Position numbers and translations under genes: made by a program. Source: Desulfocapsa sp. (lineage in GTDB: Bacteria > Desulfobacterota > Desulfobulbia > Desulfobulbales > Desulfocapsaceae). From it: 64,000 bases of DNA. The stretch lies in the NCBI GenBank assembly GCA_029935315.1, contig JAOZKN010000002.1, positions 18,284-82,283 on the forward strand, given 5' to 3'. The notes under the pieces are model-generated. The model was given only the letters and a program-made list of their open reading frames with translations, did not search any database and was not told the DNA's origin. Positions 11,019-19,533 of the stretch are shown piece by piece (positions within the stretch are counted from its first letter, which is position 1; each line of letters begins with the position of its first letter).

Positions 11019-11486
11019 GTGTCTGCAAAAAAGGAAATCTGTCAGGTTTGTGGCAATGGCATTGCTGCCGGAGCCAAACGTTGTCCATATTGTAACAGTA
11101 TTCAGGAAGAAACAGAAAGACCGGCGGACCTTCGAACAAAATTCTATCAGAAGACGGTGAATCTTGAACAGGGACGTCCCACTGTGGAGCAGGCACTTGC
11201 ACGGTTGAAGCGTGAACTGGTGGCAGCCCGGCAGGAAAAAATTCGTATTGTGACCCTTATTCATGGATATGGTTCCAGTGGCAAAGGTGGGGTGATTCGC
11301 CAGGAATGCAGAAAGACCCTGGATTACCTTCGTCGTTGTGGGGAAATTCATACCGTCATTCGTGGTGAAGATTTTCATCGGCGTCAGGGTTCTACGAAGC
11401 ATGTTCTCAGTTGTTTTCCGGAATTGTACAGGCATCCCCATTTAAACCATAAGAATAAGGGGATTACTCTGGTGCAGTTGTATTGA
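11019..11486 (+). CDS. Zinc-ribbon protein with Smr-like domain
   Basis: A roughly 155-residue protein. Residues 5-25 form a zinc ribbon (CQVCGNGIAAGAKRCPYC). The second half resembles a small MutS-related (Smr) domain: a HGYGSSGKGG loop followed by a helix and a final strand. The usual N-terminal Smr LDLHG segment is not obvious, so nuclease activity cannot be asserted. I prefer the GTG at 11019, preceded by GGGAG at about 11004-11008, over the TTG at 10971 inside relA. It follows relA closely and may be co-transcribed. Confidence 0.72.
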   Translation: MSAKKEICQVCGNGIAAGAKRCPYCNSIQEETERPADLRTKFYQKTVNLEQGRPTVEQALARLKRELVAARQEKIRIVTLIHGYGSSGKGGVIRQECRKTLDYLRRCGEIHTVIRGEDFHRRQGSTKHVLSCFPELYRHPHLNHKNKGITLVQLY

Positions 11487-11635
11487 TAGCTGCCGAAATT
11501 TCTGTTTTGGGGAAGACATTCTTTTTATTGTATTACGTGAATGTAACTTGCTTAAAACCTGGAAAATGTTTATTCAAGTAGGCAGTGATTTGGGGAGAGG
11601 ACCGTTCATAATTCAGATAAACAAGGAGTGCATCA

Positions 11636-12385
11636 ATGAAACGAGTTGTAGGGATAGTATTATTCGCATGTTTAGCCGTCCCAGGCACCATGCAGGCTGC
11701 AGACACAAAAGAACTTAAAACTTTCAAAGATAAACTGAGCTACAGCATGGGCCATGATATGGGTACCTATTTGAACAGTCTCGGTGATGACCTTGATTAT
11801 GACAATCTCCTGCAGGGTTTGAAGACTGCTTATGATGGAGGCGAGTCCCTTTTGTCTCCAGAAGAGACGCAGGAGGTGCAAAAAGAATTTGCCCAGAAAA
11901 TGCAGGCCAATCGAGAAGCAGAAATGGTAGCTCTGCAGGAAACAAATAAGAAGGTAGGCGATGAATTTCTGGCAGCCAATAAAAAGAAAGATGGCGTTGT
12001 TGTCACCGAGAGTGGTTTGCAGTATGAAATCATAACGCCTGGAAAAGGCGACTCTCCCAAAGCAGAAGAGACTGTGGTTGTTCACTATACGGGAACAAAT
12101 ATTGAAGGAGTTGTCTTTGATTCCTCAGTCAAACGTGGTGAGCCTTCGGTCTTTGGGGTTAATCAGGTTATTAAAGGATGGACAGAGGTCTTGCAGCTTA
12201 TGAATGAAGGTGCAAAATATAAAGTCGTTATTCCACCGGCTCTTGCATATGGGCAACGAGGTGTACCCCCAATGATTGAACCGAATGCTGTCCTTGTGTT
12301 TGAGGTTGAGTTGATCTCCATTGGAACTAAAGAACTTGACAAAGAAAGGGCTGCAAAAGCATTGATGGGAGCTGGAGCTCAGTAG
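11636..12385 (+). CDS. Exported FKBP-type peptidyl-prolyl cis-trans isomerase
   Basis: Periplasmic or envelope folding enzyme of 249 residues. Signal peptide at residues 1-22 (cleavage near GTMQA-AD), an N-terminal helical dimerisation domain of the FkpA/Mip type (about 30-120), then a complete FKBP domain (EETVVVHYTGTNIEGVVFDSS through PPMIEPNAVLVFEVELISI). An AAGGAG ribosome-binding site precedes the ATG. A small Lys/Cys-rich gene follows 19 bases downstream and appears to share the transcript and terminator. Confidence 0.94.
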   Translation: MKRVVGIVLFACLAVPGTMQAADTKELKTFKDKLSYSMGHDMGTYLNSLGDDLDYDNLLQGLKTAYDGGESLLSPEETQEVQKEFAQKMQANREAEMVALQETNKKVGDEFLAANKKKDGVVVTESGLQYEIITPGKGDSPKAEETVVVHYTGTNIEGVVFDSSVKRGEPSVFGVNQVIKGWTEVLQLMNEGAKYKVVIPPALAYGQRGVPPMIEPNAVLVFEVELISIGTKELDKERAAKALMGAGAQ

Positions 12386-12404
12386 CCCTTTGCGGAGGAT
12401 CGTA

Positions 12405-12563
12405 ATGGCAAAAACCAAAAAAAAATGTTGCAATAAGATAAAGAAAAAGGGGAAATGCTGTAAGAGTTGTCCTCTGTACGATGCTTCGAAAGTGGAGAAA
12501 CAGAAAAAATCCACTAAGAAAAAGAAAGGAAAGAAAAAACAGAAGAAAAAAGCTAAGAAATAA
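12405..12563 (+). CDS. Small Lys/Cys-rich protein (52 residues)
   Basis: Starts at ATG 12405 with a CGGAGG ribosome-binding site at 12393-12398 and stops at TAA 12561. The first half carries two Cys pairs and a further Cys (CCNKIKKKGKCCKSCPLY); the second half is almost entirely lysine. The Cys spacing could bind a metal and the tail could bind nucleic acid or membrane, but no function is known to me. A strong terminator follows 13 bases downstream. The N-terminus of the DHH protein at 19.5 kb has a comparable short Lys-Cys-Cys stretch (KNKNKCCYAQ). Confidence 0.7.
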   Translation: MAKTKKKCCNKIKKKGKCCKSCPLYDASKVEKQKKSTKKKKGKKKQKKKAKK

Positions 12564-12576
12564 CTCTTTTCTTTAA

Positions 12577-12612
12577 AGACCCTGAGGCAGATGCTTCAGG
12601 GTCTTTTTTTTT
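12577..12612. terminator. Bidirectional rho-independent terminator
   Basis: AGACCCTGA pairs perfectly with TCAGGGTCT, extended by GC/GC inside, with a short AGAT loop. A run of nine T follows on the plus strand and an A run precedes it, so it can end the FKBP/small-protein transcript from the left and the lipoprotein transcript from the right. Confidence 0.9.
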
Positions 12613-12629
12613 GCATCGCAGTACGGGGA

Positions 12630-12890
12630 TTATTTCCGTACAGGCTTCTGTTTTTTTAACAGATATTCAACTTTGTTTTCTGTGGTATCTGCTGATGCTC
12701 TGGCTGCTTCAGCGATTTCAGTAGCATTGTTTGCTTCAGCTTTGGCAGCATTGGCAGTTTTAAGTGCGGCATCAGCTGTTTCATTTGCCTGGCGAACCTG
12801 GGCCTGGATAGTTTCGAGATCACCGTTGCTGGCGCAGCCGGCAAGGCCAATGATAGAGAGCAGGGTGATGACTTTAATCGTGTGTTTCAT
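12630..12890 (-). CDS. Lpp/OprI-like outer-membrane lipoprotein
   Basis: An 86-residue protein starting at the ATG at 12890 (AAGGA upstream), with signal peptide and lipobox LAGC. The mature part is an Ala-rich heptad coiled coil (ANETADAALKTANAAKAEAN) typical of the trimeric Braun lipoprotein/OprI family, and it ends in basic residues (KPVRK); a C-terminal Lys is the point of peptidoglycan attachment in Lpp. I infer an envelope-tethering role. The longer frame from 12929 adds 13 residues before the signal peptide and is unlikely. Confidence 0.83.
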   Translation of the reverse strand: MKHTIKVITLLSIIGLAGCASNGDLETIQAQVRQANETADAALKTANAAKAEANNATEIAEAARASADTTENKVEYLLKKQKPVRK

Positions 12891-13061
12891 GGCAGAATCC
12901 TTTTTGTTGAGGTTGTAAAATTGGTTCATTTAAAAAACATATAGTCACGACATGTGAGCGTAACTGTGAGAATTTGAAGAAGTATAATATCATACTGTGT
13001 TATAAAATGACAGGATGTTCTGTCTATAACTAAAGAGGACCCAGGCGTACAGGCAAATCAT

Positions 13062-13880
13062 TCAGGCAGGGGGCTTCTGGACATCTGTTTCGGCTGATCC
13101 CAGAAGAGTGTCTGCCAGTCGAATATACTCGATGCTTTGCCACTCATGTCCTAAGAGAGAGGCGCCGTAAGCATCAATGGCCACAGGGTCGGCAGAAGCA
13201 ATGAGCCGATTCACAGGTGGGTCGCAGTGTGCCCCCCAGAGATGTGCTTCGGCCATGCCTATGGATGCGTCCAGCAGTGTGAAATCCGGAGTACGGTACC
13301 GATTGAGGTCAAAAATAGCCTCATGGATCTGCTCGTGGAAGGCTGATTTCCTCCAGCCACCGTTTCCCTGGAAATGAGAGGGTGGAGCACAGCCCATCAT
13401 ATTCTTCATACTTATCGTTACTCCTGCGAGAGTATGGGCTTTCAGCACTGGAACGGATAACAGGAAAACCTCATCCAGAATGACCGGCAGATGCATGGTT
13501 GGCCATCGTCTGCAGGCAGGGTTTACTTTTTTTATTAAAACTTCTTCGTTGAGATCCAGAAGTTTGATCTTCTTCTCTGCGGCAAGTTGTGTATAGCCGA
13601 GCATCTGAAAAGGGTGGTGGGTATTATATTGCAGGGATCCCGTTCCCTCAGCGATGATTATCTCAGTATCTGTAATTCTCTCACGTAAGTACTCTGTAAG
13701 GAGTTCGACAAGACTAACGGGAGTGGTGATTGGAGGAGCAAGCGCTTCCACCAGGTTCGGTTTGATGAGTATTGTTCTGCCTGTGGGTATGAGATCGGCG
13801 AGTGCTGCAGCATCAAGTACTGAAGAGAGTGCATCTGCAAGGGTTGTTATTGTGGTGCTGTAGAGTTCTTTGCCTTTCAT
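13062..13880 (-). CDS. DUF362 domain protein
   Basis: A 272-residue protein with the DUF362 hallmarks: ILIKPNLVEALAPPITTP near the N-terminus, a VPVLKAHTLAGVTISMKNMMGC core and DASIGMAEAHLWG near the C-terminus. Members are common in anaerobes and often carry ferredoxin domains; none is present here. The biochemical role is not established. It is divergent from the ferredoxin-nitroreductase gene at 14004, with 123 bases between them. Confidence 0.85.
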   Translation of the reverse strand: MKGKELYSTTITTLADALSSVLDAAALADLIPTGRTILIKPNLVEALAPPITTPVSLVELLTEYLRERITDTEIIIAEGTGSLQYNTHHPFQMLGYTQLAAEKKIKLLDLNEEVLIKKVNPACRRWPTMHLPVILDEVFLLSVPVLKAHTLAGVTISMKNMMGCAPPSHFQGNGGWRKSAFHEQIHEAIFDLNRYRTPDFTLLDASIGMAEAHLWGAHCDPPVNRLIASADPVAIDAYGASLLGHEWQSIEYIRLADTLLGSAETDVQKPPA

Positions 13881-14003
13881 GGGATAACTTTTTTAAGGTT
13901 TAATAGAATGCTTGGATAAATTTACTCTCTTTACATACTGTTGCTATTATAATATAAAAAACCTGCAGTATCACATGGCGATTTATTACTATTTGGAGTT
14001 TTT

Positions 14004-14801
14004 ATGAAAATCAATCTCAGCGTTGATCAGGAAAAATGTATAAAATGTTATTCCTGTATAGCAGAATGTCCCTTTGACCTTATTAATGAGGACAAGGAAG
14101 GATTTCCTCAATTACGGAAGGCGGCACTGAGAAGGTGTATTCGTTGCGGACACTGTATGGCAGTATGTGGTGCTGATGCATTGGATATAACAATTTCCCC
14201 ACTGGCAAGCAGTGCACTGGTGGATAAAAATGTGCTGCCATCCTCACAGGCTGTTGAGCAGTTGCTCAAGAGTCGCAGGTCCATCAGAACCTATAAAAAA
14301 CGACCTGTGGACCACGCTGTTCTTGCCAAAATTCTTGATGTAAGCCGTTATGCCCCAAGTGCTCACAATTGTCAGTCCGTGCACTGGGTAATGGTTGAGG
14401 ATCCTGCGGAAGTACAGAAACTTGCCGGACTGGTTGTGGAGTATATGCGGGAAATAAAAGTATTCCCCGGTTTGATTCGTGCCTGGGATCAGGGAGTGGA
14501 TAAGGTGTTACGCGGTGCTCCCCACCTTGCCATCTGTCACGCAGATCCGGGGAAAAGTGAACATCCCGTTGAGGATTGTACCCTGGCCACAGCCTATCTT
14601 GATTTAAGCGCGAACAGTCATGGCCTGGGCAGTTGCTGGGCCGGATTTCTTGTCCAGGCTTTTAAACTCTATCAGCCCCTGATTGATGCCCTGGCACTTC
14701 CCGAGAGCCATACTGTCTATACGGCCCTGATGCTCGGCTATCCAAAATTCAACTATCGCCATATTCCACAGCGTGATGATGCGAGGGTTACCTGGCGTTA
14801 G
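14004..14801 (+). CDS. Ferredoxin-nitroreductase fusion protein
   Basis: A 265-residue oxidoreductase. Residues 10-55 hold two 4Fe-4S motifs (CIKCYSCIAECP and CIRCGHCMAVC). Residues 85-265 form an FMN nitroreductase domain beginning SRRSIRTYKKRPVD, with the APSAHNCQSVHW and GLGSCWAGF segments. Such fusions occur widely in anaerobes and presumably pass electrons from a ferredoxin to a flavin; the substrate is unknown. Its 3' end overlaps the 3' end of the convergent ASKHA gene by 14 bases. Confidence 0.93.
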   Translation: MKINLSVDQEKCIKCYSCIAECPFDLINEDKEGFPQLRKAALRRCIRCGHCMAVCGADALDITISPLASSALVDKNVLPSSQAVEQLLKSRRSIRTYKKRPVDHAVLAKILDVSRYAPSAHNCQSVHWVMVEDPAEVQKLAGLVVEYMREIKVFPGLIRAWDQGVDKVLRGAPHLAICHADPGKSEHPVEDCTLATAYLDLSANSHGLGSCWAGFLVQAFKLYQPLIDALALPESHTVYTALMLGYPKFNYRHIPQRDDARVTWR

Positions 14802-15429
14802 GTTGCAGGCCCTCAAGGAGAACAAAACGCCCGAGACTGACAACAGAACAGGGAAAAGAGCCGATAAAAAGCGGGTTGTCACAGAGTCCGCCGGAGAGAT
14901 AAAGATTTTGTGGACGTTTGGCAAAGTTGTAGGCATTTATGGCTATGCCTTTGACAAATTTTGCCACAGCCTCGGCTTCACTTTCGCCTGTTATGACCGC
15001 ATCAAATATATGGCTCATGCCCAGGACGCCACAGGTGATGGAAAAAGAAGTCTTGGGGACTTCGAGCTTTGTAAAATCAAGGGTGTAGTATCTTTCAAGA
15101 AGCTCTATAGTAAATCCCATGGAAGCACCACATTCAGCGTTCCAGCCCATATCTTTAATCTTCCCGTCTTCATAAATCACATATTTAATATCGCGGCTTC
15201 CACAGTCGAGAAGGGTGAATGAGGATTCTTGAATTAAACTGAGCCCGCCCCTGGCAAGCGCTGTGAGCTCGTTTACGTATTGCTGGGCATAGCGTTTGCC
15301 ATTGTGCCCTGTGGCAATGTCTACCTGTATGCTGCGATCAAATTCGCGGGTGGGAATCAGGCGGGGAGGTTCTCCTGAACTGGTGTCCAGCAGTTTACAG
15401 TAGGATGTGCCAAAATCAGCGAGCAGCAT
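14788..15429 (-). CDS. BadF/HgdC-type ASKHA ATPase (dehydratase-activase-like)
   Basis: A 213-residue protein with the ASKHA phosphate-1 loop LLADFGTSYCK, a central LLDCGSRDIKYVIYEDGKI segment and two cysteines at the positions that bridge the [4Fe-4S] cluster in HgdC-type activators (NAEC and SITC). It is shorter than 2-hydroxyglutaryl-CoA dehydratase activase (about 260) and departs from the usual GGQD and CAAGTG signatures (CGSRD, CGASMG). The family drives ATP-dependent electron injection into an iron-sulfur partner; the partner here is inferred to be the Cys-rich protein encoded 4 bases upstream. GGAG precedes the ATG. Confidence 0.78.
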   Translation of the reverse strand: MLLADFGTSYCKLLDTSSGEPPRLIPTREFDRSIQVDIATGHNGKRYAQQYVNELTALARGGLSLIQESSFTLLDCGSRDIKYVIYEDGKIKDMGWNAECGASMGFTIELLERYYTLDFTKLEVPKTSFSITCGVLGMSHIFDAVITGESEAEAVAKFVKGIAINAYNFAKRPQNLYLSGGLCDNPLFIGSFPCSVVSLGRFVLLEGLQPNAR

Positions 15430-15432
15430 GGT

Positions 15433-16176
15433 TTACACTCCGGAGAGTTCGAGAAATGCCTGGATTTTTGCCTTGGCACTGTTGCCAGCCGTGACATCGC
15501 AATCAAGATAGAGGCCGTGGGGATGTCTGGCTGCCAGATGTCTGGCAAGGGCAGTTTTGGCACAGAATGACTGGGCAAAAAAGACCGTGGGAATATCGGG
15601 ATTATAGTGGCTTTCCATGCTCATGTTGTCCGGTGTTTTGTTTTCCATACAACGCGTCCAGCCATAAATATGGGTGGTGTCTGGAAAAAGGCTGAGTAGT
15701 GAGAAGTCCCGGGGCGGAACTCCCCAGAAACCGGCGGTTGCCTGGCAGGGCGTGTGCTCCCGGAGGGGATTTACATCCTGAACAGCAGAGGTGATGGCAG
15801 ACATTTTCTCCACAAGATCCATTCGTGTACGGCAGAGTGAAACACCAAAGTCAGCAGAATCCTGATTTTTACACCGTACAATCTGCGTATCTGGCAGAAT
15901 ATCTTCCAGAACTGTTGCGGTATGAATTGCGCAGTCACACTTGCCAGGCCCGGTGTCTATGTAGATGATATCCGGTTTGAGTGAGAGGCTGTTGGCGATG
16001 ACTGTTCTTAAGATTCCGCAATAGACACGAGGGAGAAAGGGCGAGGCTGATTCAAGATCAATTCTGCCCTGTGGTTCATCAAGGTCAACGATTGTAATTG
16101 CTGGATTGTTCAGCTCCTTCATGACCGCAAGGGGTGGCACACCGACAATGCCAGCCAGTTGCCTGTGTGCTGGCAT
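15433..16176 (-). CDS. Cys-rich protein of unknown function, partner of ASKHA ATPase
   Basis: I do not recognise this 247-residue protein with confidence. It contains nine cysteines (including GKCDC, VRCK, SLCR, TPCQ, TRCM, SFC and LDCD), a PDIIYIDTGPG segment resembling a nucleotide-binding strand-loop, and no signal peptide or membrane helix. The ATG at 16176 shares its A with the TGA stop of lptG, so translation is coupled; the upstream extension of the frame is lptG read out of phase. It is followed after 4 bases by the ASKHA gene. The context suggests an electron-accepting iron-sulfur protein, which is inference. Confidence 0.72.
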   Translation of the reverse strand: MPAHRQLAGIVGVPPLAVMKELNNPAITIVDLDEPQGRIDLESASPFLPRVYCGILRTVIANSLSLKPDIIYIDTGPGKCDCAIHTATVLEDILPDTQIVRCKNQDSADFGVSLCRTRMDLVEKMSAITSAVQDVNPLREHTPCQATAGFWGVPPRDFSLLSLFPDTTHIYGWTRCMENKTPDNMSMESHYNPDIPTVFFAQSFCAKTALARHLAARHPHGLYLDCDVTAGNSAKAKIQAFLELSGV

Positions 16177-17264
16177 CAATTGCTGCCCTGTCTGTGGAGG
16201 AGCAGAAAGCCGCTGAATCCAAAGATGATATGGATAAGCATTGCGGCAATAAGAGGCGAAAGATATCCGGCTTTGGCAAGGGATTGCAGTGCACCCCATA
16301 GTCCCCAGGCGACAAAGGCCATGCCACAGCTCACCGGGATGGCAACGGAAAGATCTTTTCCCCATTTACGATAGGAAATCATGAGTACAGGCAGGCCGAG
16401 GAAAAGCAGAGGAATGCCCAGGAGTGTGTATGAGATGCGACTGTAGAAGTTGGTCTGGGCGAGGGCCGTTTCACTTGCAGTATTCTTGTTGTGCATATCC
16501 TGAAACAGCTCTGTGAGTGAGAGTTCTGCCGATTGATATTTGGGTATGAAAAAGAATTCCGGGCTTTCCGGGAAGGCAAAATTCTGTGTATCAAAGAGGG
16601 TGGTCACAAAGCCTTCAGGTGGGGTGCTTCTTTGAATTTGTCCCTGGCTGAGTTGCCAGCCATCTGCTGCCGTCCATTCGGCTTTCTGGGCGGAGACTTG
16701 TGTCTCAAGGGTGTGGTCAGGAGTCCAGCTGGAATAGGAAAAATCCAAAAAGATATCTTTTTTCGGCCAGGGTCTGGCAAAGGAGAAAAATCCTTCCTTA
16801 CCTTTGTAGTAGTAACGTCCGTTTCGGTAAATACCCAGTGGAACCATACCTTTGACATTCTCGTACCAGATGGTGTTGGTTGCCTCAATGGTGCGCGGCA
16901 GTACCCATTGCGCCATGGAAAGAAAGAGCATGGTGAGAAGTATTCCGCCAATCAGGATGGGGTTAATGATGGAACGCAGGTGGATGCCACCAGCCATCAT
17001 GGCAGTAAGTTCATTGTTATGGCTCAGTATCCCAAGGCTGATCACTCCCGCAAGCAGGATCAGCACAGGACCCAGCATATCAAGAATAAAAGGGATGGAG
17101 AGCAGGAAGAATTGCAGGGCAAGTCCTATGGTTTTACCAGTGGACATGAATTTATCAATTTTCTCAAAGAAATCGACCAGGATGTAGATTGCTACAAAGG
17201 CGGCGGCCACAATTACAAAGCTGCGGAGGAATTGGAGCAGAATATAGCGGTTAAGAAGGTTCAC
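16176..17264 (-). CDS. lptG: LPS export permease LptG/LptF family
   Basis: Inner-membrane component of the lipopolysaccharide exporter (YjgP/YjgQ family), 362 residues. It has the N-terminal membrane block (residues 1-125, three helices including the FFEKIDKF loop), a periplasmic beta-jellyroll (about 125-265) and three C-terminal helices. The NELTAMMAGGIHL motif is diagnostic. LptG rather than LptF is a judgement from the start sequence. lptF is not adjacent; instead crcB lies 8 bases upstream and a Cys-rich/ASKHA pair follows. Confidence 0.88.
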   Translation of the reverse strand: MNLLNRYILLQFLRSFVIVAAAFVAIYILVDFFEKIDKFMSTGKTIGLALQFFLLSIPFILDMLGPVLILLAGVISLGILSHNNELTAMMAGGIHLRSIINPILIGGILLTMLFLSMAQWVLPRTIEATNTIWYENVKGMVPLGIYRNGRYYYKGKEGFFSFARPWPKKDIFLDFSYSSWTPDHTLETQVSAQKAEWTAADGWQLSQGQIQRSTPPEGFVTTLFDTQNFAFPESPEFFFIPKYQSAELSLTELFQDMHNKNTASETALAQTNFYSRISYTLLGIPLLFLGLPVLMISYRKWGKDLSVAIPVSCGMAFVAWGLWGALQSLAKAGYLSPLIAAMLIHIIFGFSGFLLLHRQGSN

Positions 17265-17272
17265 GTGTTGTT

Positions 17273-17653
17273 TTACCAGCGCAGGAATCTATGGCTCAGC
17301 ATAAAACCAGCTGCAACCATAGCTATTCCGAAAAAGTTAGAAACTGCCAGGTAGGTGAATGCCTGAATGTGTTCACCCATTTTAAAGAGCTGAACTGTTT
17401 CCCGGGCAAAAGTTGAGAACGTGGTGAAGCCACCGAGGAAACCGGTAAAGAGAAAAAGGCGGAATTCATTGTTGATATGCATTCTATCAAACAGCGACCA
17501 GAAAATCCCAATCATCAGGCAGCCCAGCAGGTTAGCGAGGAAGGTCCCGGTGGGGAACGAGTGACTGTGATATTCACCAGCGGCCAGAGTGATAAGATAT
17601 CTTCCCACAGAGCCGATTGCTCCACCCAGGGCTATGGCAATAATTTTTTCCAT
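17273..17653 (-). CDS. crcB: Fluoride channel CrcB/FluC
   Basis: A 126-residue small membrane protein with four helices exporting fluoride as a dual-topology dimer. The GGAIGSVGRYLIT start, PTGTFLANLLGC and GFLGGFTTFSTFARE motifs contain the conserved Arg, Asn and Phe/Thr pore residues. It heads the minus-strand cluster with lptG. I looked for a fluoride riboswitch in the roughly 100 bases upstream (17654-17751) and could not recognise one. Confidence 0.94.
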   Translation of the reverse strand: MEKIIAIALGGAIGSVGRYLITLAAGEYHSHSFPTGTFLANLLGCLMIGIFWSLFDRMHINNEFRLFLFTGFLGGFTTFSTFARETVQLFKMGEHIQAFTYLAVSNFFGIAMVAAGFMLSHRFLRW

Positions 17654-17751
17654 TCTGTTTGAGATTTGATTGAAATAATGTATGTTTCCACCCAGGTATT
17701 AGGTAACATTATAACCCTTGAACGTCAAGAAAATGGAAAGATAGAGAAAAA

Positions 17752-19374
17752 ATGAAAGCTATTGTAATTACAGTGCAGGTGGAGGCTATAGCTCCAGATC
17801 TCAGTGACAACACCGCTGATCTGGATCGTTTGCAACAGGCTCTGGCACGTAAACTTCAGGATGGGCGGTCACTTTCTGTTCCACTCAGGTGTATGACTTC
17901 TGTGGCAAGGGCTTTTCGCGATGCAGGGTTTCGTGGGTATGCCCTGTTGAATAATCTGGAAACCGGATGGGCTGTCGTTGCTTTTTCTGCTGAAGAACCA
18001 AGGGTTATCGCAGCCATGGCCCTTGATCTTGGCACCACTCACCTTGAGGCAACTCTGGTTAATCTGCGTAACGGAAAAACACTGGCATCCGCAAATCTTG
18101 AAAATGCGCAGATTGTGTATGGTGCCGATATTCTCAGCCGGATACATCATGCTACCGCCAGGCGCAGGCAGCAGAAACCTGTGACTTCTGATTTTCAGGA
18201 TCCGGGCCTGGATGAATTGCAGGATACAATTATTGGTTCAATAAATGGGCTGGCCTGCGAACTGGCAAAGAAAGCAGGCATGGCAGCACATGATATAAGG
18301 GCATTATCCGTTTCCGGCAACACCACCATGACCCACCTGTTTTTAGGTGTTGATCCCTACACGCTCTGCAGAGAACCGTATATCCCCCTTTTTAACAGGG
18401 CTCAGGGAATTGAAGCTTCCCAGTTGCACCTTCGTATCAGTCCAGTGGCTCCTCTTTTTATCATGCCGTCCATTGGAAGCTATTTTGGCGGTGATCTGAT
18501 TGCCGGAATCCTTGCATCGGGAATGGCACATTCTGAGAAAACAAGAATGTTGATTGATGTGGGTACCAATGCTGAGGTAGTACTTGGAAACTCCGAATGG
18601 CTTATTGCCTGTGCAGGTGCTGCCGGTCCTGCTCTGGAAGGAGGCGTTGCCCGTATGGGGATGCGGGCAGGTCCGGGTGCCATTGAATATGTCGCCATTG
18701 ATCCTGAAAATTATGGTATTGATTTTAGAACCATAGGGGGTGTGGCACCCATTGGATTGTGTGGTTCCGGTCTTATTGATCTTGTGGCAGCAATGTACTT
18801 AACCCGGATAATAGATATTCGCGGGAAGTTCAGAGATCCGGCAGCCGAACAGGATCCCATGCGAAAAGAATTTATGAATCGGCACCTGCTCTCTCGTAAT
18901 GGAGAAATCTGTTTTGTACTGGTCTTTGCAGATGATGGCTCCGGGGAAGATGATGTGGTGCTTGAGCAGATAGATCTTGATGCCATGATTCGTTCAAAGG
19001 CTGCCATGTATGCCATTCTTAGAACCCTGATCAATCAGGTTGGTCTTGACTTCTCGGACCTTGATGAGATTACGGTGGCAGGAGCCTTTGGCCGGCATAT
19101 TAACCCTCAGTCTGCTATAACGCTGGGGATGTTGCCGGATCTGCCACTGTCTGTATATCGTCCAATAGGAAACAGTTCTCTGGCAGGCGCTGAACAGGTG
19201 TTACTTGATGAAGATGCCCGGCAGGAGTGTGAACGAATCGTGTCAAACATCACCTATCTTGAATTGAATGTGAATCAGGAGTTTATGATTCGTTTTTCCG
19301 GTGCACGATTTATTCCACATACAGATCCGGCCCTGTTTCCGTCGGTCCCTCTTTTTGATTTCAAAAGTGGATAA
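17752..19374 (+). CDS. RACo-like ASKHA protein (DUF4445) lacking N-terminal ferredoxin domain
   Basis: Resembles the reductive activators of corrinoid proteins (RACo), which use ATP to reduce Co(II) in methyl-transferring corrinoid proteins. Of its 540 residues, about 1-85 have only one cysteine, so the usual [2Fe-2S] domain is absent. The ASKHA core follows: AMALDLGTTHLEATLVNL (about 95), SVSGNTTMTHLFLG, the RMLIDVGTNAEVVLG phosphate loop, GAAGPALEGG and AGAFGRHINP. It stands alone between divergent crcB and the DHH gene, with no corrinoid methyltransferase nearby. Loss of the redox domain suggests a separate electron donor, which is inference. Confidence 0.85.
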   Translation: MKAIVITVQVEAIAPDLSDNTADLDRLQQALARKLQDGRSLSVPLRCMTSVARAFRDAGFRGYALLNNLETGWAVVAFSAEEPRVIAAMALDLGTTHLEATLVNLRNGKTLASANLENAQIVYGADILSRIHHATARRRQQKPVTSDFQDPGLDELQDTIIGSINGLACELAKKAGMAAHDIRALSVSGNTTMTHLFLGVDPYTLCREPYIPLFNRAQGIEASQLHLRISPVAPLFIMPSIGSYFGGDLIAGILASGMAHSEKTRMLIDVGTNAEVVLGNSEWLIACAGAAGPALEGGVARMGMRAGPGAIEYVAIDPENYGIDFRTIGGVAPIGLCGSGLIDLVAAMYLTRIIDIRGKFRDPAAEQDPMRKEFMNRHLLSRNGEICFVLVFADDGSGEDDVVLEQIDLDAMIRSKAAMYAILRTLINQVGLDFSDLDEITVAGAFGRHINPQSAITLGMLPDLPLSVYRPIGNSSLAGAEQVLLDEDARQECERIVSNITYLELNVNQEFMIRFSGARFIPHTDPALFPSVPLFDFKSG

Positions 19375-19533
19375 GTATTGAAGCGGGTGCCGCTTGCAAT
19401 TTTGTGAAATGATGTGCTATAGTTTCACTTGATTTATCACGATATTTTATAAATGAATGTTGTCTGGTCGAAGCGTTATTCGTTCGGGTGGCAAAAAGGA
19501 TGGCGAGTGCAGTGCTGTTCGCTAAACTACTGT

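Noticed and set aside
16533..17354. 273-codon plus-strand frame opposite lptG and crcB
   Set aside because: It is antisense to two well-supported membrane genes and has no plausible domain.
17654..17751. Possible fluoride riboswitch upstream of crcB
   Set aside because: I could not find the conserved fluoride-aptamer core in these bases.
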